Notes under the pieces: generated by a model
What the model was told of the DNA's origin: nothing
The model's database searches: none
What the model saw: only the letters and a program-made list of their open reading frames with translations
NCBI GenBank assembly: GCA_002317595.1
Contig: DCHL01000128.1
Coordinates: 1 to 17,896 of the forward strand
Origin: Lachnospiraceae bacterium UBA1753
Lineage (GTDB): Bacteria; Bacillota; Clostridia; Lachnospirales; Lachnospiraceae
Direction: 5' to 3'
DNA: 17,896 nucleotides
Shown: positions 1 to 6,278 of the stretch, one piece after another
How the letters are laid out: each line of letters starts with the position of its first letter
Position numbering within the stretch: position 1 is the first letter of the stretch
Position numbers and translations under genes: made by a program

Positions 1-605
1 TGATGTATCCCGAATGTAGGGTGAAATCCTGCGGCGACTAGGCTTCTAGCAATATAACTTCTTACAACTGCATATCCATAATTCAATCTGCTATTTACCG
101 GATCATCTCCTCGTCGATTTAATCCTTCGTGGTAATATGTGAAATACTCTTTTGCCGATAAAGCCTCAGTAATATCTATATTTTCAGCAGTCATATTATC
201 TAAATATTTACTTATGTTTTCTGAACCTTCCATACCCATAATAGATAACGCTCTGGCCTGGTTGCTTATTTTTCGATTTATAATCTGAAGCCATAAATCT
301 AGATATACATCTTTACCTTGAGAAACCTGTGCATGCATTAACTTCGACTGTCTTGCATGCCCTTCAAATGGAAGCACAATTGACGTTGGTAAATATTTTT
401 CATCTAAAGTCATAAGCGAAACCTTATTTTGACTTAGTATTGATAAATCCATGGTTGATAGCCTTATGTTGGCTCCATGAACCATTATTTGACTTAAATC
501 TTCGATTGGAATCAAAATGGTACCAGCATCAGATGTTATCTCTAACTGTCCTTCTTTTATATGTATTTCACATGCAGTACTTATTTCAAGTGTTCTATAT
601 CCCAT
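1..605 (-). CDS. cas1: Cas1, CRISPR integrase (type II-like), 3' end cut by window edge
   Basis: The open frame runs from ATG at 605 off the left edge (201 complete codons, about two thirds of a usual 290-300-residue Cas1). An in-frame stop at 609-611 makes this Met the first possible start. The N-terminus MGYRTLEIS matches the MxWRT-like start of type II Cas1, and LPTSIVLPFEGHARQSKL matches the LPT..LPF region of that group. The helical domain carries the expected catalytic Glu in TEALSAKEYF and the signature DDPVNSRLNYGYAVVRS, ending in FGIH, where the metal-binding His lies; the catalytic Asp would be outside. With Cas2, Cas1 inserts new spacers at the leader end of CRISPR arrays. Only a weak ribosome binding site (GGATTGGAT) precedes it. 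GC is much lower than in the genes to the right. No cas9 lies upstream, so the subtype and effector cannot be assigned. Family call is firm; the type II label is by motif resemblance. Confidence 0.93.
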   Translation of the reverse strand, partial: MGYRTLEISTACEIHIKEGQLEITSDAGTILIPIEDLSQIMVHGANIRLSTMDLSILSQNKVSLMTLDEKYLPTSIVLPFEGHARQSKLMHAQVSQGKDVYLDLWLQIINRKISNQARALSIMGMEGSENISKYLDNMTAENIDITEALSAKEYFTYYHEGLNRRGDDPVNSRLNYGYAVVRSYIARSLVAAGFHPTFGIH

Positions 606-626
606 TATTTATCCAATCCAATTACT

Positions 627-635
627 ATTATATCA
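627..635 (-). promoter_or_regulatory. Extended -10 promoter element for cas1
   Basis: On the minus strand the sequence reads TGATATAAT, a perfect extended -10 (TGnTATAAT). It overlaps the last codons and stop of rlmD. Predicted initiation near 620 would leave a leader of about 15 bases before the cas1 ATG at 605. No good -35 is present, which is tolerated for extended -10 promoters. The element is AT-rich by context, so chance occurrence is possible. Confidence 0.45.
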
Positions 636-905
636 TTTGAAACATCTTTAGCGCATTCACTATTGCCTCTTCCTTCTCCTGCGGACATTGTGGTTGTTTT
701 GAACCTTCTGATCTTGGCTTATTGAAATTATCTCTCTCAATAATTCCATATTTAGCTTTCACCTGTGCAATATTAAGGCTACTTACCTTCATTCCACCAT
801 TATTTTCAGCAACATACTTCTTTATCTTATCATAAGTTGCCTTGGTCTCAGCAGATGTACTCTCTAACTCAGCTACATCCACATCTACATCTATATAATC
901 ATCCG
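628..905 (-). other. Probable mobile-element junction in the rlmD 3' end
   Basis: GC content is 53% in 901-960 and 58% in 1321-1380 but 40% in 841-900 and 30% in 721-780, so the change falls inside rlmD, just after the codons for the conserved enzyme end. The protein encoded here is a tail with a lysine-rich helical segment, absent from standard RlmD. A threefold near-repeat of GATGTA (874-891, encoding alternating Val and Asp) lies at the break. The 3' end of rumA/rlmD is a known insertion site for integrative conjugative elements in Firmicutes, which rebuild the gene end on insertion. The exact crossover cannot be placed from this window alone. Confidence 0.5.
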
Positions 906-2322
906 GCTTCTGACGAAGTTGGGAAAGAAGAACAACCGTCTCCACATGAACGCTGTGGGGGAACATGTCGCAGGGCCGAACTTTCTTTAACTCATATCCA
1001 TGCGCTGTCAGGTACTTGACATCCCTTGCAAGGGTTGCGCTGTCACAGCTCACATATACTATTTTCTCCGGGGCCATAGATACCATGACCTCAAGGGAGC
1101 GCTCATCCATGCCCTTTCTTGGGGGATCAGTGATGATCACGTCGGCGCGAATGGAATTCCTGTTTGCCGGCATATATTCCTCAGCCGGAGCGCAGATGAA
1201 TTCTGCCTCGGAGATTCCATTCCGAACGGCGTTCTCTTTTGCATTCTCAATAGCAGCCGGTACGATTTCTATTCCATGGACCCTGCACTCGCCCGCTGCC
1301 TTCTTCTTCATCTCCTGGGCTACCGCAAGAGTAATGGTCCCAATGCCGCAGCACACATCCCAGACTTCCTCGCCACCCGTAAGATCAGCAAACTCGATGG
1401 CCGTTCCGTACAGTTTCTCCGTCTGGACAGGATTCACCTGATAGAAGCTGAGCGGTGAAATCTTAAAGGACAGTCCCATCAGCACATCCTCGATGGTCTC
1501 CGTTCCCTTGAGCACCTTGCACTTTCTTCCCAGGATGACATTCGTATTGTCCCTGTTCTCGTTGAGCTGCAGCGATGTCACCGCAGGCATTCCCTCGGCA
1601 AAAATTAACTCGGCAAGTCTCTTCCATCTGCCATTACTCACATCAGCCTTATCAATCTCACAGTTGACCACTAATACCACCATGGTCTGACCTGTTGCAA
1701 AGCCATCTCTTATAAGCACATGGCGCACAAGTCCCTTGCCTGTCTTCTCATCAAAGGGCCAAGCGCCGCACTCTTCCATCCATACTTTCACTGCAGATAG
1801 AATCTTCTCATGGTGCTCTGGCCCAATCAGACAGTTATCACAGGGAATTACAGAATGTGTCCTTCCTGCATAGAAGCCTATGGCAATTCTGCCATCCTTG
1901 TCTCTTCCGACAGGGTACTGAGCCTTGTTCCTGTAATGCCAGGGCTTCTCCATGCCAATGATGGGCTCAAATATTTTTTCCAGGTAGTCCTTGTCGACTC
2001 CGCCAATCCTGACGAGATTGTTGATGACCTTCTGCTCCTTGAACCTTAATTGCCTTTCGTAGCTCATTGCCTGAATCTGACAGCCGCCGCAGGGCCTCGC
2101 GATAGGACAGGGCGGATTAATCCTGTCTTCAGAGGGCGTAATGATTTCCATAAGCCTTGCGTAGGCATAGTTCTTCTTTGCCTTGATTATCTTGGCCTTC
2201 ACTTCATCGCCTACAATGGCATCCTTTATGAAAAAGGGGAAACCATCAGCCTTGCCGATGCCCTCCCCCTCACTTGTCATATCTATTATCTTTACGGTTA
2301 CGAGATCGTCCTTTTTATACAT
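628..2322 (-). CDS. rlmD: 23S rRNA (uracil-5-)-methyltransferase, RlmD/RlmCD family, with C-terminal extension
   Basis: This SAM-dependent enzyme makes 5-methyluridine in 23S rRNA (U1939, and U747 too in Bacillus-type RlmCD). Residues 1-60 form the TRAM RNA-binding domain. The 4Fe-4S cysteines follow as C-x5-C-x2-C at 72, 78 and 81, with a fourth in IPCDNC. The SAM site is VWDVCCGIGTIT, followed by DPPRKGMD, the catalytic Cys in YVSCDSATLARD and the general-base Glu in HVETVVLLS. Homologues usually end just after that motif at about 450-460 residues; this one continues for roughly 90 more, ending PQCPQEKEEAIVNALKMFQMI. That tail is encoded by AT-rich DNA unlike the core. I chose ATG at 2322 because GAAGGGAAAGAG precedes it and the TRAM domain starts there; a GTG at 2352 is the alternative. 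It follows the yhaM-type gene by 53 bases, last of the operon before cas1. Confidence 0.93.
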   Translation of the reverse strand: MYKKDDLVTVKIIDMTSEGEGIGKADGFPFFIKDAIVGDEVKAKIIKAKKNYAYARLMEIITPSEDRINPPCPIARPCGGCQIQAMSYERQLRFKEQKVINNLVRIGGVDKDYLEKIFEPIIGMEKPWHYRNKAQYPVGRDKDGRIAIGFYAGRTHSVIPCDNCLIGPEHHEKILSAVKVWMEECGAWPFDEKTGKGLVRHVLIRDGFATGQTMVVLVVNCEIDKADVSNGRWKRLAELIFAEGMPAVTSLQLNENRDNTNVILGRKCKVLKGTETIEDVLMGLSFKISPLSFYQVNPVQTEKLYGTAIEFADLTGGEEVWDVCCGIGTITLAVAQEMKKKAAGECRVHGIEIVPAAIENAKENAVRNGISEAEFICAPAEEYMPANRNSIRADVIITDPPRKGMDERSLEVMVSMAPEKIVYVSCDSATLARDVKYLTAHGYELKKVRPCDMFPHSVHVETVVLLSQLRQKPDDYIDVDVDVAELESTSAETKATYDKIKKYVAENNGGMKVSSLNIAQVKAKYGIIERDNFNKPRSEGSKQPQCPQEKEEAIVNALKMFQMI

Positions 2323-2375
2323 CTCTTTCCCTTCATTATCAGTAGTGCGCACTCTTAATATGGTGCCTGTAATTC

Positions 2376-3335
2376 CTATTCATTCGCCGGACTTGTCTTT
2401 CTGATATTGCTGTCGAGGAACTTATTGAATCCAAGCCAGCCCTCATTCATGGTGGCGCTTCCAGCCTCAAGTGCTTCTCTCATGGTCTCAAGCTTTGCAT
2501 CTGTGTTATCAGCAAAGTTAAGTGCAATGGCCTCAGCAATGGCAGGCTTCTTTGGAGAACCGAACTCAAGCTCACCATGGTGGGCGAGAATACAGTGGCT
2601 CAGCTCGCTGAGTGTCTTCTCCGGGAATCCCTCCACCTTAGCAGCATACTGCCTCACCATCTCATATCCCATCACAATGTGGCCGAGAAGCTGTCCATCA
2701 TCTGTATAATCATTTTCAGGGAAGGTTGAGAGTTCCCTCACCTTTCCGATGTCATGGCACATTGCAGCAGCCACAAGAAGGTCCCTGTTGAGGTATGAAT
2801 ATGTAGTTGCAAGATACTCACACATTCTTGTCACATGATAGGTGTGTTCAAGCAATCCGCCCACAAATCCGTGATGGACTGTCTTAGCGGCAGAACTGTT
2901 CTTGAATCTCGCAATGAACTCCTCATCATGGATAAAAATATTCTCTGTGAGTTCCTTGAGATATGGATCCTTCATCTTCGTAATGAATGCAGTGAGTGCG
3001 CTGTACATCTGTTCAATGTCGAATCTGCTGACAGGCAGGTAGTCCGCCGGATCATACTCTCCCTCGGAGCACTTTCTAACCCTCTTAATGTTTACCTGGA
3101 AGGAACCATTGTAGACAATCACCTCGCCCATGATATCGATATAGTCAAACTTGTCGAAATCGTCGATGCCATGGTCATTAGGATCCCAGATCTTACAGTC
3201 AGCAATGCCAGTCTTGTCCTGGATTGTGACGTTCATATAGTTCTTTCCATTCTTTGTAGAGGCATTCTGAACATTCTTGCAAAGATATATTCCGGATACT
3301 CTGTCTCCATCCTTAAACTGCTCGATGTACTTCAT
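2376..3335 (-). CDS. yhaM: YhaM-family 3'-5' exoribonuclease (OB fold + HD domain)
   Basis: A 319-residue cytoplasmic protein, the usual size for the YhaM/CBF1 family, which trims single-stranded RNA from the 3' end and takes part in RNA turnover. An OB-type nucleic-acid-binding domain covers about residues 10-90 (DRVSGIYLCKN, YMNVTIQDKTG). The HD hydrolase domain covers about 150-310, with metal ligands visible at HH (154-155), H164, the HD pair at 194-195 (AMCHDIGKV) and further His residues in LAHHGE. I chose ATG at 3335 because family members start with MKYIxxxKxGDR; AAGGG lies upstream, though at a long spacing of 10. ATG at 3386 would add 17 unmatched residues, and its ribosome site is no better. 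It sits between the HtrA-like gene and rlmD in the long operon. Confidence 0.88.
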   Translation of the reverse strand: MKYIEQFKDGDRVSGIYLCKNVQNASTKNGKNYMNVTIQDKTGIADCKIWDPNDHGIDDFDKFDYIDIMGEVIVYNGSFQVNIKRVRKCSEGEYDPADYLPVSRFDIEQMYSALTAFITKMKDPYLKELTENIFIHDEEFIARFKNSSAAKTVHHGFVGGLLEHTYHVTRMCEYLATTYSYLNRDLLVAAAMCHDIGKVRELSTFPENDYTDDGQLLGHIVMGYEMVRQYAAKVEGFPEKTLSELSHCILAHHGELEFGSPKKPAIAEAIALNFADNTDAKLETMREALEAGSATMNEGWLGFNKFLDSNIRKTSPANE

Positions 3336-3401
3336 CACTTTTATTCCCTTCAAATCAGTCAGATTTCCGATTCTCGTTCCCATCATTATTTTTTACCAGT
3401 C

Positions 3402-4829
3402 CTACTCCAGTGTTCCAAGTGTCACATCAAAAGTCATTTCCACATACTCGCCTCTGGCAAAACGCTTTATTGTTACTACAGTATCATCTCCGGGCTGTGC
3501 GTAATTCATCGCCGCCCTAAAATCTGAATAGCTCTTTATCAGAGTCGTTCCAATCATCGTGATGACATCTCCGCTCTGGATTCCGCACTCCATGGCTGGC
3601 GACCCAAGCGCTATCTCTGTGACATATGCTCCTTCAGGAATACCGTATTCTTCCCGCTCTGCCGGAGTAACTTCCACTCCATAGATTCCAAGACAAGCCT
3701 TATCACGGCCATTCGACATGCGCTCTATCACACCCTTGATATCACTGATTCCGTAAGCAGAGATAAGGTTCTGTGCCTCAGAATTGACATGATCCTGGGT
3801 AATAACTCCCACTACCTCTCCGTCGAGGTTAATGAGGATGCCACTTGCTATTGAACTTCCGTACATATCAGTAGTAAGCATATGCACGCTTGTATCCTTA
3901 ACCGCAATCTCCTGAGTTGACGAGGTTACGATTCCGTAGGCAACAGAGCCGGCAACTCCCGCCGGAGAACCGATTGCGATAACATTTTTTCCCAGCAAGG
4001 TCGTACCCGCTGATGTTCCAAGCCTTGCTGTCGTAACCTTATCAAGGGCTCCCTCTGCTATATCGTCAAGCTGAACTCCTATTATTGCAAGGTCTGTGTT
4101 AGGATCGCTCTTCTTGAGCTTCGCATCCGACACACTTCCATCAGGGAAGAAAACCCGAATGTTGTTTACACCGTCAAGAAGGGCATTATCCACCAGAATG
4201 AGCAGTTCCTTGCGGTTGTTTGCAATCACGACTCCATATCCGACATTGGAATTCTCGTATGTATTCTCAAACCAGTCAGTGTCTGATTCAACTCCGCTTA
4301 CCTGAAGAAGGCAGCTTGATGATGTCTGTGCAATATCATACAGAGAAGAATACAGCTGCTTATAATCACCGATTGTGAGGTCAACCTTCTCAACGATATT
4401 GTTGATGTTGTTAATGACTGGCTGCTCGTCAGTTTTTTCTGAGTCCTCTGTAGAACCGTCTGCTTCGGCTGCCTTTTCTCCATCCTCGGCAGGTGCCTCT
4501 TCTGGCTCTTCCTTCTTTTCTATCTCAGACTCGTCATCGATATGGACTTCCTCGGCTCCATCCTCAAGAGTCACCTCAGTTTCAGGCTCTTCTTCAATTT
4601 TGACCTGTTCAGGGTCATGGTCATACAGCACGTCTTCTAGATGGTGAATGCAGAACATGAATGTCACAGCAGCAACCACACCAAAAATCAGGGCCAGAAC
4701 TACCGCTATGCCCATTCTCATGCCAAGTCTCTTCTTGTTAATCGGTTTTTCCTTTATTGTCTCTTTGATAAAACTGAATTCCTTTTCTGTCTTATTCTCT
4801 ACTGCATCATTTTCGATCTTATCGCTCAT
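3402..4829 (-). CDS. HtrA/DegP-like membrane-anchored PDZ protein, probable pseudoprotease
   Basis: A 475-residue protein. Residues 1-36 are cytoplasmic and charged, about 37-62 form one membrane segment, and about 66-137 are a very acidic Glu/Asp-rich linker. A trypsin-like fold follows at about 165-370, then a C-terminal PDZ domain at about 377-470 (AYVTEIALGSPA, GIQSGDVITMIG). The fold is recognisable by NTDLAIIGV (Asp at 246), NVIAIGSPAG and INLDGEVVGV. Aligning ILVDNALLDG with the usual ILTNNHVVEG puts Ala216 where the catalytic His belongs. Aligning SIASGILINLDG with GNSGGPLINLDG puts Ala328 at the nucleophilic Ser. Only the Asp of the triad remains, so proteolysis is unlikely and a binding or sensing role is inferred. 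ATG at 4829 is chosen for the GGAGAAGG site just upstream; a start at 4877 would lie inside the kinase gene. It lies 19 bases after the sensor kinase gene. Confidence 0.88.
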   Translation of the reverse strand: MSDKIENDAVENKTEKEFSFIKETIKEKPINKKRLGMRMGIAVVLALIFGVVAAVTFMFCIHHLEDVLYDHDPEQVKIEEEPETEVTLEDGAEEVHIDDESEIEKKEEPEEAPAEDGEKAAEADGSTEDSEKTDEQPVINNINNIVEKVDLTIGDYKQLYSSLYDIAQTSSSCLLQVSGVESDTDWFENTYENSNVGYGVVIANNRKELLILVDNALLDGVNNIRVFFPDGSVSDAKLKKSDPNTDLAIIGVQLDDIAEGALDKVTTARLGTSAGTTLLGKNVIAIGSPAGVAGSVAYGIVTSSTQEIAVKDTSVHMLTTDMYGSSIASGILINLDGEVVGVITQDHVNSEAQNLISAYGISDIKGVIERMSNGRDKACLGIYGVEVTPAEREEYGIPEGAYVTEIALGSPAMECGIQSGDVITMIGTTLIKSYSDFRAAMNYAQPGDDTVVTIKRFARGEYVEMTFDVTLGTLE

Positions 4830-4848
4830 AAGCCTTCTCCATCTGCCG

Positions 4849-6273
4849 TTAATCTTCGAATTTCTTAGACTTTGCAACAGTAAAAATGAATTCCGTACCC
4901 ACTCCTTCAGTGGATATGACGTTAATGTTCTCTTCGTGTGCCTGGATTATTTCCTTAGTAATTGCAAGGCCAAGACCTGTACCCTTTTTGTCCTTTCCTC
5001 GCGACAGGTCCGACTTATAGAACCTGTCAAACACCAGCCCTACGGATTCCTTGGGAATTCCAATACCGGAATCCTTCACGGACACAAACACCTTGTCTTT
5101 TTTCTCAGTAGTCTCTATCTTGATTACTGAGCTGTCATGACTGAACTTGATTGCATTGTCCAGCAGATTGTAAAGCACCTGCTGTATCTTGCCTTTATCA
5201 GCTCTAACGAACATCCTCTCCCCCGTGAGAACAAGTTCGATTGAGATTCTTTTCTTTGTACACGTACCCTCAAAGGTCTCGCAGGTCTTCTTTATCATGT
5301 CATTGATATCAAAGTCCTTAAGCTCCAACAGAATACCCTTCACATTCAGGTTGTTGAGCTGGAGCAGTGAGTTAGTGAGTTTTGTCAAACGCTCCGTCTC
5401 ATTCAGTACAATTCCGATGTACTTTTCATAAAGTTCAGGCGGAATTGTTCCATCCTTCATTGCTTCCAGGTAGCCTCTGATCGAAGTCAGCGGGGACCTG
5501 AAATCGTGAGATACGTTAGCGATGAATTTTTTCTGGTTATCTTCTGACCTTGCAATCTCTGAAGCCATGTACTCAAGAGTTCCGGCCAGGTATCCAATCT
5601 CATCGTTCTTACTTATTTCAAGCTTATGGTCGTAATTTCCCTTCGCGTATTCCTCCGTGGCAGTTGTAATCTGGCGGAGCGGGATGTATACCATCTCCGA
5701 GAAAACAACAAGAATAAGAAGCGATAACAGTACAATGATCAACATCGTTATATAACAGATGGTCATGATGCTGTCCCTTGATGCCAGGATGGAACTCATA
5801 GGTGAGTGCACCACCACATATCCTCTTACTGAGAAATTCTGCGTTATGGGTGCAAATACACTCAGTGTCTCCTCTGTAAAGCATCCGAAGAAATCACCGG
5901 TCATATAGTACCTATTGTTCTGAGCCGGGTTGAAGTCTGAAATCAACGTATCAGACATCTTCGAATACGGTTCCCTGGTGTTAAGTACAACCTTCCCCGA
6001 GGAATCGATAATCCAGATTGGACAGTCGATGTATGTATCAACTGCACTGAGCTGCGTCCACGCATTATCCGGGGTTATTTTTCCCGAGTAAATCTGTCTT
6101 GCGTAGGAATTGGCCAGGATGGAGGCCTCTCTGTAGAGGGTATCCGCCTTTTCACTGACCAGCTGCTTCCTTGTCAGGTTGGAGGTGAATGTACTTACCG
6201 CCACAAACGAGAGGATTGCAAACACCACATATGCCACTATGAACTTATAATAGAGCGTGCGGTGCATCTTCAT
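4849..6273 (-). CDS. PhoR-like membrane sensor histidine kinase
   Basis: A 474-residue sensor kinase. A membrane helix at about 8-29 and another at about 168-192 flank an extracytoplasmic sensor of about 135 residues. A HAMP domain follows at about 191-243 (VYIPLRQITTATEEYAKGNY), then the HisKA domain with phospho-acceptor His256 in the H-box SHDFRSPLTSIRGY. The HATPase domain shows the N-box (QQVLYNLLDNAIKFS), G1-box (DSGIGIP), F-box (FDRFYKSD) and G2-box (GTGLGLAI). All catalytic boxes look intact. AAGGAG, lying in the last mutS2 codons, sits 8 bases before the ATG. The matching response regulator is upstream in the same operon but separated from it by mutS2. The HtrA-like PDZ protein encoded next is a plausible partner or output in envelope-stress sensing; the real signal is unknown. 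Confidence 0.94.
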   Translation of the reverse strand: MKMHRTLYYKFIVAYVVFAILSFVAVSTFTSNLTRKQLVSEKADTLYREASILANSYARQIYSGKITPDNAWTQLSAVDTYIDCPIWIIDSSGKVVLNTREPYSKMSDTLISDFNPAQNNRYYMTGDFFGCFTEETLSVFAPITQNFSVRGYVVVHSPMSSILASRDSIMTICYITMLIIVLLSLLILVVFSEMVYIPLRQITTATEEYAKGNYDHKLEISKNDEIGYLAGTLEYMASEIARSEDNQKKFIANVSHDFRSPLTSIRGYLEAMKDGTIPPELYEKYIGIVLNETERLTKLTNSLLQLNNLNVKGILLELKDFDINDMIKKTCETFEGTCTKKRISIELVLTGERMFVRADKGKIQQVLYNLLDNAIKFSHDSSVIKIETTEKKDKVFVSVKDSGIGIPKESVGLVFDRFYKSDLSRGKDKKGTGLGLAITKEIIQAHEENINVISTEGVGTEFIFTVAKSKKFED

Positions 6274-6278
6274 GCAGG

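Noticed and set aside
1..605. Possible CRISPR repeat array next to cas1
   Set aside because: I read 1-605 for spaced direct repeats and found none; the stretch is open coding sequence for Cas1 throughout.
440..640. Plus-strand open frame opposite cas1
   Set aside because: It lies antisense to the well-supported Cas1 frame, has no ribosome binding site and its protein resembles no family I know.
2344..2353. Perfect 10-base palindrome AGTGCGCACT between the yhaM-type gene and rlmD
   Set aside because: Too short to call an operator or terminator alone, and no second copy was noticed in the window.
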